Assembly (NCBI RefSeq): GCF_022179085.1
Contig: NZ_BPQE01000006.1
Location: 30,578-94,577 of the forward strand
DNA: 64,000 nt
Direction of reading: 5' to 3'
Origin: Methylobacterium aerolatum
GTDB taxonomy: Bacteria; Pseudomonadota; Alphaproteobacteria; Rhizobiales; Beijerinckiaceae
Each line of letters starts with the position of its first letter. The first letter of the stretch is position 1. The translations under genes and the position numbers were made by a program. This document shows positions 1 through 8,274 of the stretch, piece after piece. Under the pieces are notes generated by a model, which searched no databases, was not told the origin of the DNA, and was given only the letters and a program-made list of their open reading frames with translations.

Positions 1-1
1 G

Positions 2-511
2 GACATGCCGGTCGGCCCCGGCACCTACGGGCTGGAGGTGACGCCGGACGGGGCCTTCGCCCTCTCCAGCAACGTCGGCCCCACGCCGAGCGACGGCCAC
101 GCCGACACGGTCGCACTCATCCGGGCCGGCGCCACGCTTCCCGTGGTGCTCGATGTCGTGGGTGTCGGCGACACCGCCGAGACCCTGGCGATCAGCCCGG
201 ACGGCCGCTACGCGGCGATCGCTGTCGTGAAGGGCTCGGCCGCGCCCAAGGCAAGCTCGGCCTACACCCTGGACAGCGCGGTCGTGCTGATCGCGATCCT
301 GCCAGAGGGACGGCTGCGCGTCCTCGGCCACGCGCCGGCTGGCGCGGTGGTCCAGGGCATCGCCTTCGATCCGAGCGGGACCTACGTCTACATTTGTAAC
401 TACACCGACCGCAGTCTCGGCGTGTACCGGATCGAGGGAGACATGATCCGGGAGACGGGCTTCCGCTTGCCACTCCCAGGCCAACCGGCCTCGTTGCGCG
501 GCCGTCCCTGA
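2..511 (+). CDS. Beta-propeller (YVTN/lactonase-like) protein, C-terminal part
   Basis: The frame is open to the left edge of the window, so only the last ~170 residues are seen and the true start lies outside. Repeated blade-like motifs are visible (TPDGAFALSSN, SPDGRYAAIA, DPSGTYVYICNY), spaced as in the 40-50 residue blades of YVTN or 6-phosphogluconolactonase-like propellers. Such proteins are usually periplasmic; the signal peptide cannot be checked. It converges on soxA with a 13-bp gap. Substrate and function cannot be assigned from this fragment. Confidence 0.75.
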   Translation, partial: DMPVGPGTYGLEVTPDGAFALSSNVGPTPSDGHADTVALIRAGATLPVVLDVVGVGDTAETLAISPDGRYAAIAVVKGSAAPKASSAYTLDSAVVLIAILPEGRLRVLGHAPAGAVVQGIAFDPSGTYVYICNYTDRSLGVYRIEGDMIRETGFRLPLPGQPASLRGRP

Positions 512-524
512 CGGGCCCTGCCGA

Positions 525-1316
525 TCACGGCCGCACGGCCGGCGACTCCAGCGGCAGCGGGGCGGCCCGGGTCGCGAGGTAGAGTTCGAGCGCGAGATAT
601 TCCGGCGCGCCATACGTGAAGGGTTCTGCGCGCATGCCGCTGAGGCAGTTGCGCAGGCGTCGTTGTAACGAGCCGACACTCTGCCACTCGAGGCGGTAGA
701 GCGGATAGCCGGTTGGTTGTCCCTGGGGGATCACCGCCGCGCCGAGGCGGCGACCCCAATGGTCGTCGTGGCAGACCGCGCAGGACAGGCCAAGCTGACC
801 CTGACGCGCCTCGAACAGCGCGCGGCCCTCCGCCCGGGCGGGATCGAGCCGGGCATCGTCCGGTGGGGCCATCGGCAGACCGCGGGATTGCGCGGCAACG
901 AAGGCTGTGAGTGCCAGCAGGTCAGGGCTCTCGTAGGCGAGAGGCTCGGCCCCCTGATGCTCGCGCCGGCACACATTCACCCGTCCCTGCAGGTCGATGG
1001 GCTTATCCGTCCGCGCGTCCCACGCAGGATAACGAGCCGCGACGCCCCGCATCGTGGACGAGGCCACGCCGTGGCAGCCGGCACAGGCGGGGCCGCCGGA
1101 GGGAGGCGCCTTCGTCCAGAGGTCTTCCCCATCTGCGACCGCGAGCATGCCGGGATTGGCCCCGTCGTCCCGCTGCATCGCCTGGATCTCGGGGCTCATC
1201 TGGTCGAAGCCCGAGCGCCGCTCAGCCTGTGGAATTGGCTCCGCCCCTGCAAGAGTGTGGGAGAGGAGCAGCCCGATGAGCGCCATCGGCAGCAAGCTCC
1301 CTGAGCGGCGCAACAT
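525..1316 (-). CDS. soxA: SoxA, dihaem cytochrome subunit of SoxAX (L-cysteine S-thiosulfotransferase)
   Basis: SoxA pairs with SoxX in the periplasm and attaches thiosulfate to the carrier cysteine of SoxY, the first step of Sox thiosulfate oxidation. The 263-residue protein has a signal peptide (hydrophobic run ~10-24, cleavage near LAGA-EP). There are two CxxCH haem sites, CAGCH at 78-82 and CAVCH at 179-183. Cys116 fits the distal ligand of haem 1. Cys224 in RNCLSGMR fits the conserved cysteine that ligates haem 2 and carries the persulfide. It is the last gene of the operon, 8 bp after soxZ. No soxB follows; the next gene is convergent. Confidence 0.93.
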   Translation of the reverse strand: MLRRSGSLLPMALIGLLLSHTLAGAEPIPQAERRSGFDQMSPEIQAMQRDDGANPGMLAVADGEDLWTKAPPSGGPACAGCHGVASSTMRGVAARYPAWDARTDKPIDLQGRVNVCRREHQGAEPLAYESPDLLALTAFVAAQSRGLPMAPPDDARLDPARAEGRALFEARQGQLGLSCAVCHDDHWGRRLGAAVIPQGQPTGYPLYRLEWQSVGSLQRRLRNCLSGMRAEPFTYGAPEYLALELYLATRAAPLPLESPAVRP

Positions 1317-1324
1317 GGCCGGGC

Positions 1325-1645
1325 TCAGGCTACGGTGATCGTTGCAGACTCAGTCTGGTCGAAACCGCCATCGCCGCGCCACGTGAAGCTGAAGCGCCCG
1401 CTGCGTGTCGCGACCCAGGTGAAGGTCAGATACGGGTTGGCCGCCGAGGCGGGAAACAACTCGGCCCGGAAGATCTCCTCGTCCTCGAAGCGGCAGATGA
1501 ATTCCGTCACGATGCTGCGCGGCAGGATGCGGCCGTCCGTGCCGGGGCGGAAGCCCGTCTCCATCGGATGCGAGATCAGCGTCTTGATCGTGATCGTGTC
1601 GCCGGGCTTGGCGGTCTTGGGCACGTTGATCAGCGTCCGGGCCAT
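1325..1645 (-). CDS. soxZ: SoxZ, sulfur carrier complex subunit
   Basis: SoxZ forms the SoxYZ heterodimer that carries sulfur intermediates on the SoxY swinging arm in the periplasm. The 106-residue product begins MARTLINVPKTAKPGD, the expected SoxZ N-terminus, and has the immunoglobulin-like pattern (ISHPMETG, LTFTWVATRSGRF). A long upstream extension of this frame overlaps soxY in another frame and is not used; the start at 1645 is 5 bp after the soxY stop. There is no signal peptide, as usual for SoxZ, which is exported bound to SoxY. Confidence 0.94.
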   Translation of the reverse strand: MARTLINVPKTAKPGDTITIKTLISHPMETGFRPGTDGRILPRSIVTEFICRFEDEEIFRAELFPASAANPYLTFTWVATRSGRFSFTWRGDGGFDQTESATITVA

Positions 1646-1650
1646 CGGCG

Positions 1651-2139
1651 TCAGCCCTCCAGGCAGGCGGCGAGCGTCACGATGGCGTCCGCGCTCGCCG
1701 ACCAATAGGTGCCGTCGCTCATCTCGGCGATGGCGGTGATGCGCTGCGTGTCCGCGAGCCGGATGCGGGTCGCGACCTGCGCGTGACCGGCGCCCGGACG
1801 CAGGTGGATCGTGATGACGTTCGGCTGCGGGTTCTTCTCGTTGAACACGCCGATCCGGCGGACATGGTCTTCGGGCGTCATCGCGCTCTCGACGCTCACT
1901 GAAAGCGGCACCGTGTTGCCGTTCTCCACAAGCGGCGGCAGGTCGAGCGTCACCCGGCCCGGCCGGATCGGATTGTCGCCCGCGAAGCGCCGGATGGCGG
2001 ATTCCGTCGTTTCCGTGCGCGGTAGCGCCGTCGCGGCGGCAGCGGGGCGCAAGGCGATGGCGAGCGCGGTCCCGGCCGCCCCAGCGAGCACGCCGCGTCG
2101 GTCCACCGCACGCGCGCTCCGTCCCCTGTGCCCGATCAT
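1651..2139 (-). CDS. soxY: SoxY, thiosulfate-oxidation carrier protein with atypical C-terminus
   Basis: SoxY carries the growing sulfane/sulfonate chain on a cysteine near its C-terminus. The 162-residue product has a twin-arginine-like leader (DRRGVLAGAAG, then an Ala-rich run to ~37), consistent with Tat export of folded SoxYZ. The body matches the family (RPGRVTLDLPPLVENGNTVP, HVRRIGVFNEKNPQP). The classic ending is GGCGG; here the protein ends TLAACLEG, so the carrier cysteine is present but the flexible glycine arm is not. The start overlaps the soxX stop as ATGA, indicating translational coupling. Confidence 0.93.
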   Translation of the reverse strand: MIGHRGRSARAVDRRGVLAGAAGTALAIALRPAAAATALPRTETTESAIRRFAGDNPIRPGRVTLDLPPLVENGNTVPLSVSVESAMTPEDHVRRIGVFNEKNPQPNVITIHLRPGAGHAQVATRIRLADTQRITAIAEMSDGTYWSASADAIVTLAACLEG

Positions 2140-2606
2140 CGGCTTTCCCCGGATGCTTCCTCGCGCAGTGTCGCCAGGAAGGCGACGACGTCTTCGATTT
2201 CACTGGTGCTCAGGATCGTGCGCCCCTGCCACGCCCGTCCCACGCGGGCGAGCCCCGCCAGTGAGTAATAGGATGGCATGATCGTTTCCGGGTTCAACAC
2301 CCGGCCGTCCACCAGCCGCAGCCGCAGCTGTCCCGGGCTCAACCGCCCGCCGACGCCCGTGAGATCCGGCGCGAGGTTGCCCTGGAACCGTTCCTCCGGG
2401 AAGGGTCCGGCATGGCAGAGAAGGCAGAGCCCACGGGCCCGGTCCGAGACGATGGCCCGGCCGCGCGCGGGATCGCCCGGCGCGCTGGTCAGGCTTTCGG
2501 GGATGGCGTCGCCGACGATCGTCGTGGGAACCAAGCCCTCCTCGGCCAGCGCCGGTAAGGTCATGAGGGCCAGAACGAGCAGGGCGGCCACGCGGCTCCG
2601 CCTCAT
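2136..2606 (-). CDS. soxX: SoxX, monohaem cytochrome c subunit of SoxAX
   Basis: SoxX passes electrons from the SoxA-catalysed coupling of thiosulfate to SoxY on to cytochrome c. The chosen start (2606) gives 156 residues with a signal peptide (AALLVLALMTLPALAEE). The haem site is CLLCH followed by AGPFPEERFQGNLAPDL, and the distal methionine lies in IMPSYYS, both typical of SoxX. The long upstream extension of the frame runs inside soxF and is not used. The start codon overlaps the soxF stop (ATGA) and the stop overlaps the soxY start, so three genes are chained by overlaps. Confidence 0.93.
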   Translation of the reverse strand: MRRSRVAALLVLALMTLPALAEEGLVPTTIVGDAIPESLTSAPGDPARGRAIVSDRARGLCLLCHAGPFPEERFQGNLAPDLTGVGGRLSPGQLRLRLVDGRVLNPETIMPSYYSLAGLARVGRAWQGRTILSTSEIEDVVAFLATLREEASGESR

Positions 2607-3865
2607 CCGAACACGTCCCGCGTGATCGTCCGGTACCAGCTCTCGCCATAGGCTGCCTCTTGCGCACGCACCGCGTCGGGCGCGTCGAGGGGACTGATGC
2701 CGCCTGCTCCCGGAACATCCGCGAGGAGGCCGTCGGTCGGACGGAAGACGCCCGCGATCGAGATGCCGTTGCCGGGCGCGACGAGGCTCCAACAGGTGTT
2801 GATCAGCTTCGGGCTCTCGGGCTCCCGTCCGGCCAGCAGATCGATCACCGCCTGGGCGCAGACCTTGGCTTGCGCGTTCGCCGAGAAGGCGGATTTCGGC
2901 ATCGCCCCGCCGATGGCCGCGTCGCCGATGACATGAATGCCCGGCACGAGGTGCGATTCGAACGTCACGGGGTCGATGGGGCACCAGCCGCTGCGATCGG
3001 CGCAGCCCGCCTGCGCCGCGATGCGGCCGGCCCGCTGGGGCGGGATGATGCAGGCGACATCCGCCTTGACCTGGGCGAAGTCGGTGCGAACGATCATCGC
3101 TGTGGGATCGACTTCGGTCACCGCGCCGCCCGAGGCGAGCGGCACGTATTCGAGCACGTCCGGATAGAGCTTCGCCCACGCCGCCTCGAACAGCTTCTGC
3201 TTCGAGAACGTGTCCTTCGCGTCGAGCAGAACGAGCTTCGCCTTGGGCTTCCGGGTCTTCAGGAAATGGGCGATCAGGCTAGCGCGCTCATAGGGGCCGG
3301 GCGGGCAGCGATACGGGTTGGCGGGCGCCGAGAGAACCACCGTGCCGCCCTCCGGCATGGCCTCGAGCTGTCGGGCGAGGAGCACCGTCTGCGCTCCCGC
3401 CTTCCAGGCATGGGGCATCACCTCCGCGGCTTTCGCGTCGTAACTAGGCACCGCGTCGAAGCGAAGGTCGATGCCCGGTGACAGGATCAGGCGGTCATAG
3501 GGCAGCGTCATGCCATCGCCGAGAGTGACCCGGCGCGCCGCCGGATCGACGGAATTCGCCATCCCCCGCACGAAGCGCAGCCCGGCCCGCCCGAGGGCCT
3601 CATAACCGAAGGTCTGGGCTTCGATGCCGCGCAGGCCCACGACGACCGCGTTGCTGCCCGTGCAGGCGACGTATCGCTCGGCTGCTTCGACCAGGGTCAC
3701 GTCGACGCCGCCCGCCGCGAGGCAGCGCGCCGCCGTCGCGCCGCCGAACCCGGCGCCCACGACCACGACGCGTGGTGACGTGCCGCCAAGTGCGGGACGG
3801 GCCAGCGCAGCGGCCGCGGCTCCACCGATCAGGGCACGCCGGCTCGGCGAGGGGGAAGCGCGCAT
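2603..3865 (-). CDS. soxF: SoxF/FccB, flavoprotein of sulfide dehydrogenase (flavocytochrome c type)
   Basis: FAD-binding subunit that oxidises sulfide or sulfane intermediates and passes electrons to a cytochrome c partner in the periplasm. The 420-residue protein has a Tat leader (SRRALIGG), a Rossmann FAD site (VVVVGAGFGG, ~33-42), and the redox cysteine pair of the family: Cys187 in NPYRCPPGPYER and Cys358 in INTCWSLV. The start at 3865 overlaps the stop of the upstream cytochrome (TGATG); an ATG 27 bases further upstream lies inside that cytochrome. The small cytochrome encoded next to it is the expected electron acceptor. Confidence 0.93.
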   Translation of the reverse strand: MRASPSPSRRALIGGAAAAALARPALGGTSPRVVVVGAGFGGATAARCLAAGGVDVTLVEAAERYVACTGSNAVVVGLRGIEAQTFGYEALGRAGLRFVRGMANSVDPAARRVTLGDGMTLPYDRLILSPGIDLRFDAVPSYDAKAAEVMPHAWKAGAQTVLLARQLEAMPEGGTVVLSAPANPYRCPPGPYERASLIAHFLKTRKPKAKLVLLDAKDTFSKQKLFEAAWAKLYPDVLEYVPLASGGAVTEVDPTAMIVRTDFAQVKADVACIIPPQRAGRIAAQAGCADRSGWCPIDPVTFESHLVPGIHVIGDAAIGGAMPKSAFSANAQAKVCAQAVIDLLAGREPESPKLINTCWSLVAPGNGISIAGVFRPTDGLLADVPGAGGISPLDAPDAVRAQEAAYGESWYRTITRDVFG

Positions 3866-4158
3866 CACGGTTTCCCCTGCTCCGCGAACCAAGCAGCGAT
3901 AGCTTGTGATTCCTGCGCGTCGAACCCCTTCGCGATGCGGTTCATGATCGTTGCCGGGCGCGAGCCCGAGCGGAAGGCTTCGAGCGCGCCGGCGATCTCC
4001 GCCTCCGGTCGCCCCGCGAGGACGCCCATGGCGGAGCCCTCGGCATGGCAGCCGGTGCAGGACGAGGCGCCGGGCGGCGGCCGCGTCCCGGCAGCGTCCG
4101 CGCCCCCTCCCCCGACGAGCAAGGCGGACAGAGTCAGCGCCGGAAGCAGGACCCTCAT
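3865..4158 (-). CDS. Small monohaem cytochrome c (FccA/SoxE-like)
   Basis: A 97-residue periplasmic cytochrome: signal peptide with cleavage near ADA-AG, a single CxxCH (CTGCH, 34-38) and a likely distal Met in PATIMNRIAKG (~72). Size and position directly before soxF match the cytochrome subunit of sulfide dehydrogenase. It also directly follows the molybdenum hydroxylase large subunit (ATGA overlap). It could therefore take electrons from either enzyme or serve both. The shared-acceptor role is inference; the overlaps are seen in the sequence. Confidence 0.88.
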   Translation of the reverse strand: MRVLLPALTLSALLVGGGGADAAGTRPPPGASSCTGCHAEGSAMGVLAGRPEAEIAGALEAFRSGSRPATIMNRIAKGFDAQESQAIAAWFAEQGKP

Positions 4159-6350
4159 GCCCGGCGCAGGTCCGTGTCCTTCAGCGGAAGCTGGCGGACG
4201 CGCTTGCCGGTCGCCGCGAAGATCGCGTTGAGCACGGCCGGCGCGGCGACCGCGATGGTCGGTTCGCCGACGCCGCCCCAGAAGCCGCCGGACGGCATCA
4301 GGATGGCTTCGACCGCCGGCATCGCATCCATCTTCATGACCGGGTAGCTGTCGAAGTTCGTCTGCTCGATCCGCCCGTCCTTCACGGTGCAGGCGCCGTA
4401 GAGCGCGGCCGAGAGCCCGTAGACGAAGGAGCCCGCGACCTGCGCTTCGATCTGCTGCGGGTTGACCGCGTGGCCGGGGTCGGTGGCCGCCACGATGCGG
4501 TGGATCTTCAACTCGCCCTGGTCGGAGACCGAGACCTCGGCTGCCCCCGCCACGTAGCTGCCGAAGCCCATCGTTTGGCAGATGCCCCGGTAGACGCCCT
4601 CGGGCGGCTTGGTCTTCCAGCCGATCTTGTCGGCCACCGCCTGGAGCACGGCCCGGTGCTTCGGGTGGTTGTCCATCAGCTTCAGCCGGAACGCCAAAGG
4701 GTCCTGGCCGGTGGCGTGGGCCAGCTCATCCATGAAGCATTCGAGGTAGATGGCGTTCGGGTTCAGGTTCACGCCCCGCCAGAAACCCGGCAGGATGTGC
4801 GGGTTGCGCATGGCATGATCGATCAGAATGTTCGGGATCGTGTAGCCGATCGCCGCCTCCGGGCCGCCGGGGTTGAGGCCCTGGAAGGTGACCGGATCAC
4901 GACCCTCGACCATGCGCTGGGGGGCGATGGCGGCCAGGATCGACTGGCCGGAGATGCGCATGTGCAGCCCGGTCAGGTTGCCGTCCTGATCGAGGGCGGC
5001 GCGCATCCGGCACTGCGTGACCGGGTGATACCGGCCATGCGTCATGTCCTCCTCGCGGGTCCAGAGCAGCTTGACCGGCGTGCCCGGCATCTCCTTCGCG
5101 ATGAGCACCGCCTGCCGCACCCAATCGTGGGTGGCACCGCGTCGGCCGAAGCCGCCGCCGAGGTGGATCTTGTAGACCTCGCAGGATGTGGCCGGCAGCC
5201 CGGCCGCATCGGCGGTCGCGGCAAGGGCGGCCTCGCCGTTCTGCGTCGGCGTCCAGACCTCGCAGCGCTCCGGCGTCCAGAGCGCCGTGGCGTTCATCGG
5301 CTCCATCGTGGCGTGGTTCTGGAACGGCACGCCGTAGACGGCCTCAACCACCTTGGCGGCACCCTTCAGCGCACCCGCCACGTCGCCAGCCTTGTTGCCG
5401 ACGAAGGCCTCCTTGGCATCGAGCCCTTCCCGCAGGACCGCCGCGATGGTCTCGCTGGAGACCTTCGCGTTCGGGCCCTCGTCCCAGACGATGGGCAGGG
5501 CGTCGAGGGCGGTCTTGGCCCGCCAGAACGTGTCGGCCACCACCGCGACCGCGCTGTCGCCGACCTGGATCACGCGCTTCACGCCGGGCATGCCCGACAC
5601 CGCCGCGGCCTCGAAGCTCTTCACGCTGCCGCCGGTGACCGGACAATCCCGGATGGCGGCATTAAGCAGACCGGGCAGCTTCAGATCGATCCCGTAGACT
5701 TGGCTGCCGTCGAGCTTCGGCAAGGTGTCGAGCCGCTTCAGCGGCTTGCCTGCGATGGTCCAGTCCTTCGGATCCTTGAGGGTGACGTCCTTGGGCGGCT
5801 CGATCTTGGCCGCCTCGGCGGCGACCGCGCCGTACGTGGTGCTGCGGCCGGACGGGCCGTGGGTGATCACACCCCGCTCGACGCGGCATTCGGCGGGCGG
5901 CACGCCCCAGCCCTTCGCGGCGGCGGCGACCAGCATGAAGCGGGCGGCGGCGCCGCCCTTGCGCACGTACTCGTGGGAGTCGCGAACACCCCGGCTGCCG
6001 CCGGTCGAGTAATCACCCCAGACGCGCTTGCGGGCGAGGTTCTGCCCCGGGCTCGGGTACTCGGTGGTGACCCGCGCCCAATCGCAATCGAGTTCCTCGG
6101 CGACGAGCTGTGCGAGGCCGGTGAGCGTGCCCTGACCCATCTCCGAACGGGCGATGCGGATCACGACGGTCTCGTCCGGCTTCACCACGACCCAGGCATT
6201 CACCTCCGGCGTGGTGGGCGCCGCACCGAGCGTCGCAGCGCGTGCGGGGAACGGGATATGAAAGCCCAGGGTGAAGAGACCGGCACCGGCCAGCAAGGTG
6301 CGGCGGGTGGGGCGGGCGACCTGCGGGGCGGCCTTGGGTTCGAGGCTCAT
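4155..6350 (-). CDS. Molybdopterin-binding large subunit, isoquinoline 1-oxidoreductase/aldehyde oxidase type (IorB-like)
   Basis: Large subunit of a periplasmic xanthine-oxidase-family hydroxylase. From the start at 6350 the product is 731 residues, with a Tat leader (TRRTLLAGAGLF). Family motifs are GQGTLTGLAQLVAEE, the cofactor loop GGGFGRRG, and the catalytic glutamate motif VGEPTIAVAAPA near the C-terminus. The IorB type carries an export signal and replaces the FAD subunit with cytochrome c, which fits the coupled cytochrome gene downstream. Upstream extension of the frame runs into iorA and is rejected. The substrate (N-heterocycle, aldehyde or other) cannot be told. Confidence 0.9.
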   Translation of the reverse strand: MSLEPKAAPQVARPTRRTLLAGAGLFTLGFHIPFPARAATLGAAPTTPEVNAWVVVKPDETVVIRIARSEMGQGTLTGLAQLVAEELDCDWARVTTEYPSPGQNLARKRVWGDYSTGGSRGVRDSHEYVRKGGAAARFMLVAAAAKGWGVPPAECRVERGVITHGPSGRSTTYGAVAAEAAKIEPPKDVTLKDPKDWTIAGKPLKRLDTLPKLDGSQVYGIDLKLPGLLNAAIRDCPVTGGSVKSFEAAAVSGMPGVKRVIQVGDSAVAVVADTFWRAKTALDALPIVWDEGPNAKVSSETIAAVLREGLDAKEAFVGNKAGDVAGALKGAAKVVEAVYGVPFQNHATMEPMNATALWTPERCEVWTPTQNGEAALAATADAAGLPATSCEVYKIHLGGGFGRRGATHDWVRQAVLIAKEMPGTPVKLLWTREEDMTHGRYHPVTQCRMRAALDQDGNLTGLHMRISGQSILAAIAPQRMVEGRDPVTFQGLNPGGPEAAIGYTIPNILIDHAMRNPHILPGFWRGVNLNPNAIYLECFMDELAHATGQDPLAFRLKLMDNHPKHRAVLQAVADKIGWKTKPPEGVYRGICQTMGFGSYVAGAAEVSVSDQGELKIHRIVAATDPGHAVNPQQIEAQVAGSFVYGLSAALYGACTVKDGRIEQTNFDSYPVMKMDAMPAVEAILMPSGGFWGGVGEPTIAVAAPAVLNAIFAATGKRVRQLPLKDTDLRRA

Positions 6351-6364
6351 CGTTTCCCTCCCCC

Positions 6365-6826
6365 TCAGCCGGCCTGGCCGCGCTCGGCGGCGAGCTTGAT
6401 GCCCGCCAACACGCGGTTGTAGGTGCCGCAGCGGCAGATGTTGGTGATCTCCTGGCGGATCTGGTCTTCGCTCGGGCGTGCGGTCTGCGCCAGCAGGGCC
6501 GCCGAGGCCATGATCATGCCCGGCTGGCAGAAGCCGCATTGCGGCACGTCGAGCTCGGCCCATGCCTGCTGGACCGGATGGCGGGCATCTGGGGCGAGCC
6601 CCTCGATCGTGACGATCTTCTGGCCCGGCTCGACCGCCGAGAGCGGCATCGAGCACGAGCGGACGGCCGCCCCGTCGAGATGGACGGTGCAGGCGCCGCA
6701 TTGGGCGATGCCGCACCCGTACTTGGTGCCGGTCAGCCCGATCTGCTCGCGGATGACCCAGAGGAGAGGCGTGTCCGGCTCGGCATCGACCTCACGCACG
6801 ACCCCGTTCACGTTCAGTCGTGCCAT
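6365..6826 (-). CDS. 2Fe-2S small subunit, isoquinoline 1-oxidoreductase type (IorA-like)
   Basis: Electron-transfer subunit of the molybdenum hydroxylase. The 153-residue product has a plant-type ferredoxin cluster motif (YGCGIAQCGACTVHL) and the second cluster domain (QCGFCQPGMIM, then NICRCGTYNRV), the standard two-cluster arrangement. The start at 6826 is chosen because it is preceded by a strong GGAGGA ribosome site; an ATG 24 bases upstream precedes that site. It is the first gene of the minus-strand sox/ior operon, 14 bp before iorB. It has no leader of its own, so it is presumably exported with the Tat-tagged large subunit. Confidence 0.92.
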   Translation of the reverse strand: MARLNVNGVVREVDAEPDTPLLWVIREQIGLTGTKYGCGIAQCGACTVHLDGAAVRSCSMPLSAVEPGQKIVTIEGLAPDARHPVQQAWAELDVPQCGFCQPGMIMASAALLAQTARPSEDQIRQEITNICRCGTYNRVLAGIKLAAERGQAG

Positions 6827-7363
6827 CGGATCCTCCCCCCAAACGAGCATTATGTATCAAGTATCCCTAAAAGGGACGAGCTCTCAAGGGAGGGCGCGAG
6901 CGGCCATCTGCAGCATTCATCCGGCACTCAGGCATACCGACCTCTGAGACCCGAACGGGCCGGGGCTCTCGAGGCGAAAGGCGTGGCCTTCTCCGAAGCG
7001 GCCACCCGCCAAGCGAGCGGCTTCAGAAAGGCGGCTTGGCCAATCGCATGACCTGTTGGACTTCTTCCGAATCCTGGTTGCCTTCGGCTCGATCGGCACA
7101 GGGCGACCCCGTTGCGGCCGCTGGCCCGAAGCCGTTCTTCGGGCGGATAGCCATCGTTCTTCGCCGCCCGACTCCGCACGACGGGTTCCATGATAGTTCA
7201 CGCACAGTCTGCGCCCATCATTCAATGGGAGACGACGTCCGCTTCCGGGATACCGGCGTCGATCGCCGAATGGCCGTGATGCGCGCGCAGCCGAACGTCT
7301 GGTTTCGGGCAGCGAGCTCATGTCGGCTCTTGGCGCACAGCGGCAGCGATGCGTGACTTACTC
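6827..7363. other. Intergenic region upstream of the ior/sox operon
   Basis: No convincing gene is seen in this ~540-bp stretch. Several overlapping short frames exist on both strands but none has a recognisable domain or a good ribosome site. It must hold the promoter of the minus-strand ior/sox operon, probably within the AT-richer bases 6840-6875, but no clear -35/-10 pair can be named. Confidence 0.5.
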
Positions 7364-7413
7364 GGGTGGATTTCTGCCTTTCCGCTTCCGAACGGTGATG
7401 AACGAAAGCGGAC
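7364..7413. repeat. Short interspersed repeat, copy 1 (near 3' end of exporter gene)
   Basis: About 50 bases that resemble 8370-8420 in the same orientation: both begin GGGTGGATT, share TTCCGCTT and end GCGGAC. This copy contains an inverted pair TCCGCTT/AAGCGGA able to form a hairpin. The two copies flank the TauE/SafE gene. Confidence 0.5.
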
Positions 7414-7434
7414 ACACACTTAGCAAGCCGGATG

Positions 7435-8274
7435 CTAGGCGTGACGCCAAACCTTCACGGCTGAGACAACCAGGATCACGGCCAAGAGCGGGAGCAGGAC
7501 GCCGCTCGGGACAATTCCGAGCAGTTGACCCCCGATGAAGGTGCCGATGATCGACCCCGCCGCCATGACAAGGAGGAACGCTCGGTTGCGTCCAATCACG
7601 GCAAAGCTCTGGTCTCGGCTGTAGCGTGTGAACCCAACGATCATCGTCGGCAAGCTCACTGCGAGGGACAGGCTCCCGGCAAGTTTGATGTCCGCGCCGA
7701 AGAGCAGGACCAGCGTCGGGATCAGTAGCTCGCCTCCCGCTACACCGAGCAGCGATGCCACCACGCCGATCAGGAACCCGACGATCACCCCGGCCACGAT
7801 CTGCGCAGGGCCGGTGACTAGCGCCGCCCCGGTGCTGGCGTCGTGACCGAGCACAAGCACGGCCGCGATCATCACCAGCAGCATAGCGATGACCCGGTAC
7901 AAGGTCTCCGACCGGAGCCGTGTGGCCCAGCCCGCGCCAAACCAAGCGCCGAGCAGGCTTCCTGCCAAAAGGTTGAGAATGATCGACCAGTGCGCGCCAA
8001 CCTCAGCGAAGGGTACCGTCCTCGCACGGAAGGGCAAGGCGGTGGCGACCACCACGAGGCTCATGGCTTTGTTCAGGATCACGGCCTCCAGGGCAGCGAA
8101 GCGGAACAACCCGATGAGGAGCGGGAGCCTGAACTCCGCACCACCGAGCCCGATCAGGCCACCAAGCGCTCCAATGACCGCGCCTCCGCTGAAAGCGGCG
8201 GGAGCACTGCGCGGTTCGGAAGAGACGACGTTGTCCTGATGCATCGTGCTGGTATCCGCACGAACCAGCGCCAC
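7435..8274 (-). CDS. TauE/SafE (TSUP) family membrane exporter
   Basis: A 279-residue integral membrane protein of the TSUP family, whose members export sulfite, sulfoacetate or other anions. It has the two-fold repeated family signature: GALGGLIGLGGAEFRLPLLI near residue 35 and GVVASLLGVAGGELLIPTLV near 175, each starting a four-helix half. About eight hydrophobic segments are visible. The position next to the sox operon suggests export of sulfite or a related sulfur oxyanion, but this is inference from context. An internal ATG 30 bases in (8244) is an alternative start. Confidence 0.88.
   Translation of the reverse strand: MALVRADTSTMHQDNVVSSEPRSAPAAFSGGAVIGALGGLIGLGGAEFRLPLLIGLFRFAALEAVILNKAMSLVVVATALPFRARTVPFAEVGAHWSIILNLLAGSLLGAWFGAGWATRLRSETLYRVIAMLLVMIAAVLVLGHDASTGAALVTGPAQIVAGVIVGFLIGVVASLLGVAGGELLIPTLVLLFGADIKLAGSLSLAVSLPTMIVGFTRYSRDQSFAVIGRNRAFLLVMAAGSIIGTFIGGQLLGIVPSGVLLPLLAVILVVSAVKVWRHA

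Noticed and set aside
2136-3179. 347-codon frame treated as one gene
   Set aside because: The first part is out-of-frame sequence within soxF; soxX begins at 2606 with a signal peptide and an ATGA overlap.
3951-6422. Long plus-strand open frame (823 codons) opposite the molybdopterin subunit
   Set aside because: It is an antisense shadow caused by high GC third positions; its protein is Arg/Asp/Leu-rich without domains, whereas the minus-strand product has clear molybdopterin-enzyme motifs.
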